Shown here one piece after another: positions 17,476 to 26,267 of a stretch of 64,000 bases of DNA. The first letter of the stretch is position 1. The number at the start of each line of letters is the position of its first letter. The position numbers were made by a program, and so were the translations under genes. Under the pieces are notes generated by a model. That model ran no database searches, had not been told where the DNA came from, and saw only the letters and a list, made by a program, of their open reading frames with translations. Location: the NCBI GenBank assembly GCA_965223485.1, contig OZ244993.1, positions 2,294,001 through 2,358,000 on the forward strand, in the 5' to 3' direction. This stretch comes from VXPQ01 sp965223485. Its GTDB lineage: Bacteria; Bacteroidota; Rhodothermia; Rhodothermales; VXPQ01.

Positions 17476-20415
17476 ATGCCCCGCTTCCTCCACCGTCGCC
17501 TTCTCCTCGCCGCCGCCCTGACGCTCGGTGCATTGATCGTCGCGTATGTCTTGCTTCTGGCAGACATTTTCCCAGGTCCTCCCGATGCGGACGACCTCTG
17601 GCCCGGTACGGAAGCATGGGCCGAAGAGCAGCTCCGGTCCATGACGCTGGAAGAGAAGGTCTCCCAGCTGTTTTCCGTGCGCGCCTATGGCCGGATGATG
17701 GACCCGGACGATGCCGCATACCAGGACCTCGTCGATCTGGTCGAGCAATTTGGACTCGGCGGCGTCACCTTTTTTCAGGGAAACCTATCGGATCAGATCG
17801 CCCTCGTGAATGACCTGCAAGGTCGTGCGAGGCTCCCGCTGCTTATTGCCCAGGATATGGAGTGGGGTGCGGGGATGCGCGTTGAGGGGACGACTGTCTT
17901 TCCACGGGCCATGGCGATGGGCGCCACAGGAGACGTCGAATGGGCGCGCATGGCCGGGTACATCACAGGCCGGGAGGCACGGGCTATCGGAACGCAGCAC
18001 GTACTTGCTCCCGTAGCCGACGTAAACAACAACCCCGACAATCCGGTCATCAACACCCGTTCGTTCAGTGAGCGGGCGGAAGTTGTCGCGAGTATGGCGG
18101 CGGCCTTTGCCTTCGGGCTGCAGGAAGCCGGCGTGCTCGCCACCGCAAAGCATTTTCCCGGTCATGGGGATACCTCCGTCGATTCGCACATGGCGTTGCC
18201 TGTGCTCTTTTTCGGGCCTGACCGGCTCCAGGCACTGGAACTCGTTCCCTTCCGAAGACTGGTGCAGGACGGCGTGATGAGCGTCATGGTCGGTCATCTT
18301 GCGCTTCCCCGGATCGAACCGGATACCACGCTCCCAGCCAGCCTTTCGCCACAGATCATCGCCGGGCTGTTGCGCGACGAACTGGATTTCGATGGCCTCG
18401 TCGTCACGGATGCACTGGATATGGCGGGTGTCACAGAGCAGTTTCCGACCGGGGAGATTGCCGTTCGGTCCCTGGTTGCAGGCGCCGACATGTTGCTGCT
18501 TTCCGAAGATCCCCGGGCAGCGCGAGAAGCTGTGTTGCAAGCTATCGGAGAAGGCGCGATCACAGAAGAACGTATAGACGCCTCTGTGATGCGGATTTTG
18601 CGCGCCAAAGCCTGGTCAGGACTGCATATGGACAGGAGCGTTGCCGAGGATCCGGACTCCCTGCAAATAGACTTGAAAGAACACAGAGCATTGAGCCTCG
18701 GTATTGCCCGGCAGTCCCTTACGCTGCTGCGGAATACGGGCGGGATCCTCCCTTTTTCCCAGGATGCCCGCATGCTGTGTATCACCCTTTCGGACGGTTC
18801 GAATCCGTCCACAGGAAGCCGTTTTCTTGCGGACTTGCTCCGGAACCGGCCCGGCGCCGAGGTGGATACACTCCGCCTTGACAGCAGGTCCGCCCCGGAA
18901 GACTACGAAGCCGCTCTGGAGCAGAGTGACGCGTACCCGTTTGTCGTGGTGTCCGCGTTTCTACGCACCCGCCCCCGGGGTGCAGAAACCGAGGACGAGG
19001 AAAACGATCCCGAAGACCCGCAAACGGCTTTTCTGGCGCGTCTTGTGGACTACGGGCCTCCGGTAGCGCTCGTTTCGTTCGGCGATCCGTACATGGTGCG
19101 GGATATGGGGCAGCCTGCTTCCTACCTGATCGCATACAGTGCTTCGGAGGTTTCCCAGGCGGCCGCTGCCGATGCGGTTGCAGGATATGCGGACATCAGC
19201 GGCCGCTTGCCCGTCAGCATACCCGGCCTGTACGCATTCGGTGACGGCATGGACTTGTTCCAGCAATCCGTCCGAACCGGATACCCCGCGGAAGTCGGTC
19301 TGAGCCGCATGGTAATCAGTCGTCTCGATACACTGATCCGGAACGCCATCGACAGCACGGCTTTTCCGGGAGCTGCTCTTGCAATAGGCCGCGGCGGCGT
19401 GATCGCCAAACTGCAAGCGTACGGCCACTTTACTTACGACGAGGAGCGGCCCGTCACCACCACCTCGTTGTTCGACCTCGCTTCGCTCACCAAGGTTATC
19501 GCGACGACTACCGCCGCCATGCAATTGTTCGACGCCGGTCGGCTGCAACTCGACACACCGGTAGCGGATTATCTCCCCAGGTTTCGGCAGTCCGGCAAGG
19601 AAGGCGTTACGATCCGGCACCTGCTTACCCACACGTCCGGGCTCATCCCGTACCGGCGCTTCTACGAAACGGGCACCGTCGCGCGTGAGGCGCTCATCGA
19701 TTCGGTACTGGCGGAATCGCTGGAATACGAACCGGGCACGGAAATGCGCTACAGTGATTTCAGTATGATCGCCCTCATGCTGGTCATCGAGCGGATTACC
19801 GGACAACCCTTCGATGAATATGCCGAGGAGCATATTTTCGAGCCGCTTGGCATGCACGATACCGGATTCATGTCGTCCGGCTCTCCCAATCCGGACGTAG
19901 TACCCACCGAACACGATCGCACATTCCGCAGGCGGCTCGTCCAGGGTGAAGTGCATGACGAAACTGCCTGGATACTCGGGGGCGTCTCCGGGCATGCCGG
20001 GTTGTTCTCCACCACCGAGGATCTTGCGAAATTCGCCCATATGCTGCTTGAAGAAGGGCGCGTGGACGGGAAGCCGTTTATTTCACCCGAAACCCTTCGC
20101 CTGTTCACAACCGTACAGGAACCGGACCTCAGCACGAGGGCGCTTGGATGGGATACGAAGAGCCCGGAGGGCTATTCGTCCGCCGGCGAAGGTTCCGGCC
20201 CGAGCAGTTTCGGGCATACCGGTTTTACCGGCACATCGTTCTGGGTCGATCCCGACACGGACCTGTTCGTCATTCTGCTCACGAACCGGGTTTATCCGAC
20301 ACGCGACAACCGGAGAATCGTGGAGATCCGGCCGCGTGTGGCCGATCAGGCGCACGGTTCCATACTCGGACCGGCTATCTTTATACTTCCGGACAGCCTG
20401 TTCGAGGTAAGATAG
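17476..20415 (+). CDS. Glycoside hydrolase family 3 / serine beta-lactamase-like fusion protein
   Basis: 979 aa. Residues 1-30 carry a membrane anchor or signal. Residues about 45-385 are a NagZ-like GH3 barrel with KHFPGHGDTSVDSH at 225-238 (the His general-base loop) and the candidate nucleophile Asp312 in VTDALDM. Residues about 400-590 are a GH3 C-terminal-type region. Residues about 610-975 are a class C beta-lactamase/esterase-like domain with SLTK at 670-673 (catalytic Ser and Lys), YSD at 759-761 and HTG near the end. The likely role is recycling or remodelling of peptidoglycan amino sugars, with the second domain acting on a peptide, amide or ester. This fusion occurs in several Bacteroidota. 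Both active sites look intact. Confidence 0.88.
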   Translation: MPRFLHRRLLLAAALTLGALIVAYVLLLADIFPGPPDADDLWPGTEAWAEEQLRSMTLEEKVSQLFSVRAYGRMMDPDDAAYQDLVDLVEQFGLGGVTFFQGNLSDQIALVNDLQGRARLPLLIAQDMEWGAGMRVEGTTVFPRAMAMGATGDVEWARMAGYITGREARAIGTQHVLAPVADVNNNPDNPVINTRSFSERAEVVASMAAAFAFGLQEAGVLATAKHFPGHGDTSVDSHMALPVLFFGPDRLQALELVPFRRLVQDGVMSVMVGHLALPRIEPDTTLPASLSPQIIAGLLRDELDFDGLVVTDALDMAGVTEQFPTGEIAVRSLVAGADMLLLSEDPRAAREAVLQAIGEGAITEERIDASVMRILRAKAWSGLHMDRSVAEDPDSLQIDLKEHRALSLGIARQSLTLLRNTGGILPFSQDARMLCITLSDGSNPSTGSRFLADLLRNRPGAEVDTLRLDSRSAPEDYEAALEQSDAYPFVVVSAFLRTRPRGAETEDEENDPEDPQTAFLARLVDYGPPVALVSFGDPYMVRDMGQPASYLIAYSASEVSQAAAADAVAGYADISGRLPVSIPGLYAFGDGMDLFQQSVRTGYPAEVGLSRMVISRLDTLIRNAIDSTAFPGAALAIGRGGVIAKLQAYGHFTYDEERPVTTTSLFDLASLTKVIATTTAAMQLFDAGRLQLDTPVADYLPRFRQSGKEGVTIRHLLTHTSGLIPYRRFYETGTVAREALIDSVLAESLEYEPGTEMRYSDFSMIALMLVIERITGQPFDEYAEEHIFEPLGMHDTGFMSSGSPNPDVVPTEHDRTFRRRLVQGEVHDETAWILGGVSGHAGLFSTTEDLAKFAHMLLEEGRVDGKPFISPETLRLFTTVQEPDLSTRALGWDTKSPEGYSSAGEGSGPSSFGHTGFTGTSFWVDPDTDLFVILLTNRVYPTRDNRRIVEIRPRVADQAHGSILGPAIFILPDSLFEVR

Positions 20416-20568
20416 ACGCATCACGATAATGTGTTGTCGGACAATAGGTTACGGCAAGTACAATACACTGATTCGCAAGTCCTCCGGAACATCTTGCCTG
20501 TATCGTCTTTCTGCTTTGTCGCCACATGATGGCGATCATATTCCTTGCTGACTGATTGCTGACGAAAT

Positions 20569-20901
20569 ATGCCGACCTACGTATACCGGCGCAAAGACGG
20601 TTCGACATTCGAAATCGATCAGCGCATCACTGCAGACGCGCTGACGAACTGCCCGGAAACAGGGCAGAAAGTGGAACGGATCATTACCGGCAGCGCCGGG
20701 CTTATCTTCAAAGGAAGCGGCTTTTACCTGACCGACTATGTGCGGGGGAATGGCGGAAGCGAGAAGCGGGAAGCCAATGGAAACGGCGGAAGCAGGGAAT
20801 CGGCTGCAAAGGATTCGGAAAAAAACGGCGCCGCGGCCGGGGAATCTTCCACATCCGGAGAAAAAGCCGCTGCAAGCAGTGAGGCAAGCAAGGGGGCTTA
20901 G
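20569..20901 (+). CDS. FmdB-family small protein lacking the zinc-ribbon cysteines
   Basis: 110 aa. It aligns by eye with the FmdB-type zinc-ribbon family: MPTYVYRRKDGSTFEIDQRI at the start and GSAGLIFKGSGFYLTDY at residues 44-60 match the family pattern. The usual CxxC pair after MPTYEYRC and the second CxxC are missing; only one Cys (in NCPETGQKV) remains, so zinc binding in the normal way is not possible. Residues 63-110 are a low-complexity Gly/Ser/Glu/Lys tail. Function of the family is unclear. It is the last chromosomal-type gene before the accessory island. Confidence 0.75.
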   Translation: MPTYVYRRKDGSTFEIDQRITADALTNCPETGQKVERIITGSAGLIFKGSGFYLTDYVRGNGGSEKREANGNGGSRESAAKDSEKNGAAAGESSTSGEKAAASSEASKGA

Positions 20902-20997
20902 GGAAGTTCTTCGGCGAATGGGAACAAGTCGTAATCCCGTTCATGATTACATTTTCAATGTAATTTTTTTCACTCACCTTTTTCGCTCTTTCCGGGC

Positions 20998-21291
20998 ATG
21001 AGGTACGCAAGCAACCCTAAACACTCCGAACCGTGGCAACGTGGAAAACGCGGCACCTTGTGCCCGAAAGATATGCGTCCTCTGGCGCAGGATTTGCTGG
21101 AACGAAGCGAACTGGTCGGTAAAAAACGATATGCCGTCCACAAAAGGAAAGCATATTGTGCATTGAAAACGCAGGGAGATGTCTGGCATGGATATCCTGT
21201 TGGATGGAAAAAAGTGCCACACAAACTGCAAAAGAAGTGGCTCAATGAGGGCCATATAAAACGAAGTGACCTCCGACGATATAAGGACTGA
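20998..21291 (+). CDS. Small basic protein paired with an ImmA/IrrE gene
   Basis: 97 aa, strongly basic. It has the stretch GTLCPKDMRPLAQDLLERSEL followed by GKKRYAVHKRKAYC and DVWHGYPVGWKKVP, then a charged C-terminus (LRRYKD). I do not recognise a named domain. The gene ends 5 nt before the ImmA/IrrE start, so the two are almost certainly one operon. The Trp/His/Tyr-rich WHGYPVGW segment suggests a compact folded protein and not a random frame. Possible roles are substrate, regulator or immunity partner of the protease; none is shown by the sequence. Confidence 0.7.
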   Translation: MRYASNPKHSEPWQRGKRGTLCPKDMRPLAQDLLERSELVGKKRYAVHKRKAYCALKTQGDVWHGYPVGWKKVPHKLQKKWLNEGHIKRSDLRRYKD

Positions 21292-21296
21292 CGAAC

Positions 21297-22877
21297 ATGG
21301 AGACTCATTGGGAAAAGTCTGCGGGCGACAAAGACAGGTTCGCCTTCAGGGTTGCGTTCATGGACGACCCTGATAATGGTCAGGGCGCAGATCCGGACGA
21401 TGCGCTTTCCTGGGGTTCGTTTCAACTTTGGGTCAAGGGAAGAAATCTATGTGCCCACGAGGAACAAGGTGAACGTGTTGAATCGGCAAACTGGTACCTT
21501 CTGCCGCTTCTGGAATGGTTTGTGCATAACTGGGAGCCTCTTTTGCACGAAGAACGACTTCCGTGCAAAAACATTGAGGAAGCAGGGTGGGCCTCGTTGC
21601 AAAAAACATGGCTGCCACCGCGTAGCATGGAAGACGATCAAGAAGCTGCTTGGGAAAAGGAATGGCAGGATTGGTGGATGCGCCACGCTATACATGCAGC
21701 CTCCGAAGGGGGCATTTTCCCTGACCTGGTAATTCGCCGTTTCCGCGACACTGTCGAATTTTCTTGGGGGCCTTTGGGTGGCGTAGGTATACCCCATCAT
21801 GTAAAATTCGACGCGACGCAATCGGACTTTGCCAGATTCGCGCCGAGAGATGTGGCTGAACCGTTGTATGAAGTACTATTGGATGCTGTCAATCATCTGG
21901 GTAGCATGGTTCCGTCTTCGACCCGGATCAAAAAATTGATCGGTGCTACTCGTAAGTTGAGGAATGTGCATCGACAAGATAGCATGATGTGGCTGGCGGG
22001 CTTAGGGGCAAACGAACAAACCGTTCGTCAGCACTGGCAAGCCCTCCAAAGACAGATACAGGTCGATTTTTCTCCGACGCAGCAGAAGAGGCTACTGGAA
22101 ACGACAGGAAATTCTCAATTGGTGATCGAAGGTTCTTGCCACGCCGCACTGATGTATGGTTCCGTTTCGCCGGACATCAATGAGCAAGATGTACTAACGC
22201 TTGCGAAAGCCATTCTCCAACTGGATATCCAAAAAGACGAATCCGGACCGTTGACATCCATGTGCCGTACCGAACCCATTGACGATTCCGAGGGCACCCC
22301 TTGGGTACAGGGATATGGACTGGCAGAGGAAATATTCGAGGATCATATCCAGGATGGTTTTTCCAGCATGGATTGTGTGAACATTGAACAAATTCTTAGT
22401 GAATGGAATGTCGAGGTGATCGAAATGCCGTTATCGGATGATTCCATTCGAGGTGTTTCTATAGCAGGGCCTCAACACCGACCCGGTGTGGCCTGGAATC
22501 CTAAAAATCCCATGAACGCCACCCCACAGGGACGTCGATTTACACTCGCTCACGAACTTTGTCACCTGCTGTTCGACCGAGATATAGGCCAACGTCTTGC
22601 TGTTGCTAGCGGCCCGTGGGCACCGAGGGACATCGAAAAGCGCGCCAACGCATTTGCTGCAATGCTACTGATGCCTTGGCATCTAGTGCGTAGTGTCGTT
22701 GCGAAATTGAACGAGCCACTCGCAACAGAGACCGCTGTCGCAAACATTGCCAGAAAGCTGCAAACCGGTTTCTCCGCCACGCTCCGACACCTGTATAACC
22801 TTGGGTATATCACCGATTTCGAACAGGAACACATTGAAGTGGAACGTCAATCTCGGCTGGATGCTATGCGGAATTAG
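21297..22877 (+). CDS. ImmA/IrrE-family metallopeptidase with a large unknown N-terminal part
   Basis: 526 aa. The metal-binding HExxH motif is HELCH at residues 419-423, inside RRFTLAHELCHLLFD, and the third-ligand helix reads DIEKRANAFAAMLLMP (446-461), as in ImmA/IrrE peptidases that cleave repressors. The C-terminal 60 residues resemble a small helical domain (ARKLQTGFSATLRHLYNLGYI). Residues 1-340 match no family I know and are rich in Trp and acidic residues in the first 130 positions. Codon use is less GC-rich than in neighbouring core genes, which points to transfer. It follows the 97-aa gene by 5 nt and lies upstream of a ruined DUF4062 gene. Confidence 0.8.
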   Translation: METHWEKSAGDKDRFAFRVAFMDDPDNGQGADPDDALSWGSFQLWVKGRNLCAHEEQGERVESANWYLLPLLEWFVHNWEPLLHEERLPCKNIEEAGWASLQKTWLPPRSMEDDQEAAWEKEWQDWWMRHAIHAASEGGIFPDLVIRRFRDTVEFSWGPLGGVGIPHHVKFDATQSDFARFAPRDVAEPLYEVLLDAVNHLGSMVPSSTRIKKLIGATRKLRNVHRQDSMMWLAGLGANEQTVRQHWQALQRQIQVDFSPTQQKRLLETTGNSQLVIEGSCHAALMYGSVSPDINEQDVLTLAKAILQLDIQKDESGPLTSMCRTEPIDDSEGTPWVQGYGLAEEIFEDHIQDGFSSMDCVNIEQILSEWNVEVIEMPLSDDSIRGVSIAGPQHRPGVAWNPKNPMNATPQGRRFTLAHELCHLLFDRDIGQRLAVASGPWAPRDIEKRANAFAAMLLMPWHLVRSVVAKLNEPLATETAVANIARKLQTGFSATLRHLYNLGYITDFEQEHIEVERQSRLDAMRN

Positions 22878-23709
22878 GATCGGTGCTGTTTTTCCGCTTC
22901 ACAAATACCTTGCAGAATAGCAAATGCCACACCAAGCAACAGTATTGAAGGTATTCGTCGCTTCACCCGAAGATGTAAGCGAGGAACGAGATTGTCTCGA
23001 AGAAGTCATTCGCGAATTGAACATGATATGGGCACAGCAATTGAGCATTCGGCTTGAATTGATTTTGCTGGGAAACCCATACTTATCCTGGGTTCGGCGA
23101 GGATCCTCAAGCGGTTATCAATGAACAAATCTCACAGGACTTCGACATATTTATAGGCCTGATGTGGTACAGGTTTGGAACGCCAACTGGCCGTGCTGGG
23201 TCTGGGACAGTTGAGGAATTTAGCCGTGCAAAGAAACGGTACGACCAAAACCCTGACTCTCTACAATTAATGATCTACTTTAAGGATGCGCCTGCCCCAA
23301 TTCCGCCTTCAGAACTTGATCTCGAACAGGTGGCGAGAGTTTCAGAATTTCGTTCATCCCTCGGTGAACAAGGGGGGCTATACAAGACATTCCAAACAGT
23401 TAGCGAGTTTAAGAACCTCGTAAGAATGCACCTCTCTCTGTTCGTGCAAAAAGCGATCCCCCAAGCCAGTGCACTATCCCCGTCTACGTCGAATGGCAAA
23501 GAAACGCTTGCACCGGACTACACCGGACAGATTGAGCACGAAGATGACGAGATAGGTCTTCTTGACTTGCTGGAGCAGGTTGAGGATGAGTTTGTCATGG
23601 TGGGGAAGTGATCGAGCGGATCACAGACGCTACCGGTGAAATCGGAGAGAAGATGCATGCCCGGACTGCTCAGATTGCTGTCTTTACAGCAGGTAAAGAT
23701 GCAACAGAT

Positions 23710-23717
23710 CGTAAGGC
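23710..23717 (+). repeat. 8-bp target site duplication, left copy
   Basis: CGTAAGGC directly precedes the IS256 left end and recurs exactly at 25046-25053 after the right end. An 8-bp duplication is normal for this family. Confidence 0.85.
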
Positions 23718-25045
23718 GAGCGTGTCCTGAAAACTGTGTAAGTGGTCAATCGTACACATAGTTTCATCAGGAGGTGAAGACGATGACCGAACTTACAGAC
23801 AAACAGCAGGCTCTTCTGGACGAGTTGCTGAAGGATTTCAAGGGAGACGCGCGGGACCTTTTCGGGGAGGGCGGTTTGCTCAAGACGATAGGCAAGCGTG
23901 CTCTCGAGGCGGCGCTGGAGGGGGAACTGACGCATCATCTCGGTTATCCGCCGCATGATCGGTCGGGTCGCAAGAGCGGCAATTCCCGTAACGGACGCAC
24001 TGCGAAGCGGCTCGAGAGCGAGTCGGGTTCGCTGGATCTGGAGGTTCCTCGCGATCGCAACGGCAGTTTCGAGCCCAGGATCGTAGAGAAGCGCCAGCGC
24101 CGGGTAGCGGGCCTGGACGAGACGATCGTGTATCTCTATGCGCAGGGCCAGAGCACGCGGGCTATCCAGGACACGTTGAGACGTCTCTACGGCGCGGAGG
24201 TCTCCTCTACGCTTGTCTCGGAGGTTACCGCAAGCGTTCTCGAGGAAGTGACCGCATGGCAGGCTCGTCCTCTGGAGAGGGTGTATCCGATCGTGTACTT
24301 CGACGCCTTGTTCGTGAAGTCTCGCGAGGAGGGTTCGGTGAAGACGCGCGCGGTCTACGTGGCGCTGGCGATAGATATTGAAGGAGATAAAAAGGTGCTG
24401 GGCCTTTGGATCGCTCCGACGGAAGGGGCCGTTTCGTGGCTCACCATCTTCGGCGAGTTGAAGGCGCGGGGGATGGAGGACTGCTTCATTGCGTGCGTGG
24501 ACGGCCTGAAGGGTCTTCCCGAGGCGATAGAGACGGTCTTTCCACATGCGCGGGTGCAGTTGTGCGTGGTGCACCAGGTGCGCAAGAGCCTGCGCTACGT
24601 GCCCTGGAAGGAGCGCAAGCCGGTGGCGGGCGGCCTGCGCAGCGTCTATACGGCGCCGAGCGAAGAGGCCGCTCTCGCGGCGCTCGAGGCTTTCGAGAGA
24701 CAATGGAGCGAGAAGTACCCGGCTATCGCTCCGCTGTGGAGGAAGGACTGGGAGCGTCTGGCGCCTTTCTTCGACTATGCGCCTGCGATCCGCAAGGTGG
24801 TCTACACCACCAATGCGATCGAATCGCTGAACTACAGCCTGCGCAAAATCGTCAAGGGACGGGGCGCTTTCCCCAACGACGACGCGGTGCGCAAACTGCT
24901 CTACCTGGGCCTGCGCGAAGCGTCGAAGAAATGGAAGCGTCCGATACGCGACTGGAAGGCCGCACTCAACCAGTTCGTCATACTCTACGGGGACAGAGTC
25001 CCCATTGAACAATAATCCCACTTACACAGTTAACGGGACACGCCC
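23718..25045 (+). mobile_element. Complete IS256-family insertion sequence, 1328 bp
   Basis: The ends are 28-bp imperfect inverted repeats at 23718-23745 and 25018-25045; 24 of 28 positions match, and both share the core aactgtgtaagtgg. The element carries one full transposase gene and is flanked by identical 8-bp copies of CGTAAGGC. Intact ends, gene and duplication indicate a fairly recent, possibly still mobile insertion. It lies inside the DUF4062 gene. Confidence 0.92.
23774..25015 (+). CDS. IS256-family transposase (mutator type)
   Basis: 413 aa, full length for the family. The DDE catalytic residues are recognisable: Asp in IVYFDALFVKSR, Asp in FIACVDGLKGLPEAI, and Glu in TTNAIESLNYSLRKIVKGRGAFPND; the conserved CVVHQVRKSLRYV stretch lies between the second and third. 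The N-terminal part (LTDKQQALLDELLKDFKGD... HHLGYPPHD... GNSRNGRTAKRL) is typical of the terminal-repeat-binding region. The start ATG follows AGGAGGTG. The gene fills the element almost completely. Confidence 0.96.
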   Translation: MKTMTELTDKQQALLDELLKDFKGDARDLFGEGGLLKTIGKRALEAALEGELTHHLGYPPHDRSGRKSGNSRNGRTAKRLESESGSLDLEVPRDRNGSFEPRIVEKRQRRVAGLDETIVYLYAQGQSTRAIQDTLRRLYGAEVSSTLVSEVTASVLEEVTAWQARPLERVYPIVYFDALFVKSREEGSVKTRAVYVALAIDIEGDKKVLGLWIAPTEGAVSWLTIFGELKARGMEDCFIACVDGLKGLPEAIETVFPHARVQLCVVHQVRKSLRYVPWKERKPVAGGLRSVYTAPSEEAALAALEAFERQWSEKYPAIAPLWRKDWERLAPFFDYAPAIRKVVYTTNAIESLNYSLRKIVKGRGAFPNDDAVRKLLYLGLREASKKWKRPIRDWKAALNQFVILYGDRVPIEQ

Positions 25046-25053
25046 CGTAAGGC
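25046..25053 (+). repeat. 8-bp target site duplication, right copy
   Basis: Second copy of CGTAAGGC, directly after the IS256 right terminal repeat. The DUF4062 reading frame resumes in it. Confidence 0.85.
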
Positions 25054-25481
25054 TGGAAAGAGGCTACTTGAACAGGTGGCGGGCGATATGGATCATTATG
25101 TGGTTAGAATGGAATCCGAGCTGCCGTTGTTTAGCCAGTATTTAGATTCCACGATGAATGCACTCGTTCAGGCTGCAACGCTTTTGTTCGAATTCAAAGA
25201 TAACGACGATACCCGTGACCAAGCAAAAGAAATGATGCAGAATATGCGTGGGTTTCGTACGGTTTTGGAAGTCGCTGAAGATGCAATCACCACCTTTTTG
25301 CAAGAAGTTACCGCGCTACCACCAATTACGACGGTGCTCAACCGATCCAAACGGGCAATGGCCCGTGTGCTTCGGCGGATGATAAACGACTTGCATGGTG
25401 CACAAGTTATGGCCCGCGAAGTAGAGATGTCTTTTGCGGCACTCGTTGAGGATGAATGATCGCAGATCGCACTCTATTCCT

Positions 25482-26267
25482 TTACCGAAATTCCCTGATA
25501 GGTTTCCCGGCGGTACGAACGGCAAGGACAAGCATTACCGCCACAAAGCATCCGGTTACGGCAAGGGAAAGGGCGAACGAAGAGGCATCGATCAGCGGGT
25601 TTTGCGGCCAGTACATGGCTGTTCGCAATGCGTCGACCCCGTACGAAACCGGGTTGAGCCGGATAGCCCATTGCAGGACCCCCGGCGCGCCTTCGGCGGG
25701 AAAGAAAGCGCCCGATAACACCCAGAGGGGGATCAGGCAGAGGTTCATCACGGCATGGAAGCCCCGTGTGGTGCGGCTACGCCAGGCGATGATGACGCCC
25801 AGTGCGGTGAAACCGAGCGCGACAAGCGCCAGAATGCCGGCCATCAGGGCAAGGCCCAGCAGGCTCGGCACATGGCCGGTCAGGGGAATCAGGGCAAAAA
25901 ACAACAGCCCTTGGCCTACGGCGAGTGTCGTGCTTCCCAGCGCCGGGCCCAGCACGAGGGACGATCTGCGCACCGGGGTTGCCAGTGCGGCCTGCAGGAA
26001 GCCGCTATGCCGTTCCTCTACAATGGAGATCGTCGAGAAGATGGATGTGAAGAGCGCCACGAGCGCCATCATGCCCGGAAACAGGAATTCCAGGTAGGGC
26101 ATATCCATGCCGGCAGGAGTCGGCAGACTGAACGAGTCCCGGAAACCGAACCCCAGGAGCAACCATACGGCGAGCGGTTGCAGTACGGCGCCCGCAACCC
26201 GGTTCGCATCCCGTCCGAACTTGACCAGTTCCCGGCGCCAGAGCGCCGGCACGGCATACATTTTCAT
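25482..26267 (-). CDS. ABC-2 type transporter permease
   Basis: 261 aa, six hydrophobic segments. The family signature region EERHSGFLQAALATPVRRSSLVLGPALG follows the second helix, and later VLSGAFFPAEGAPGVLQWAIRLNPVSYGVDALR is the typical ABC-2 region before the last helix. It shares a 4-nt ATGA overlap with the ATPase gene before it, so the two form one exporter. The pair follows ctaA-ctaB and probably serves respiratory-chain assembly, but the transported molecule is unknown. Its 3' end faces the accessory island 22 nt away, so the operon may have lost or been separated from downstream genes. Confidence 0.88.
   Translation of the reverse strand: MKMYAVPALWRRELVKFGRDANRVAGAVLQPLAVWLLLGFGFRDSFSLPTPAGMDMPYLEFLFPGMMALVALFTSIFSTISIVEERHSGFLQAALATPVRRSSLVLGPALGSTTLAVGQGLLFFALIPLTGHVPSLLGLALMAGILALVALGFTALGVIIAWRSRTTRGFHAVMNLCLIPLWVLSGAFFPAEGAPGVLQWAIRLNPVSYGVDALRTAMYWPQNPLIDASSFALSLAVTGCFVAVMLVLAVRTAGKPIREFR

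Larger units (their letters stand above)
22924..25459 (+). pseudogene. DUF4062-type gene broken by frameshifts and an IS256 insertion
   Basis: The N-terminus VFVASPEDVSEERDCLEEVI matches DUF4062 proteins, whose domain often heads NTPase-type or defence-linked proteins. The frame breaks near 23068, where one extra C turns WETHTYPGFGEDPQ into a frame that stops at 23124; the true sequence continues in the next frame to 23611. A second break near 23606 returns to the first frame (VIERITDATGEIGEKM...), although GTGA at 23608 could instead be a stop/start overlap of two genes. At 23717 the reading frame enters an IS256 element and resumes after the second target copy at 25046. Removing the element and one 8-bp copy leaves 1200 nt, about 399 codons, with the C-terminal part (EQVAGDMDHYVVRMESELPL) in frame. 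Confidence 0.8.

Noticed and set aside
23684..25021. Long minus-strand open frame (about 445 codons) across the IS256 element
   Set aside because: It is the antisense of the transposase, which has full DDE motifs; GC-rich codon use leaves long open frames on the opposite strand.
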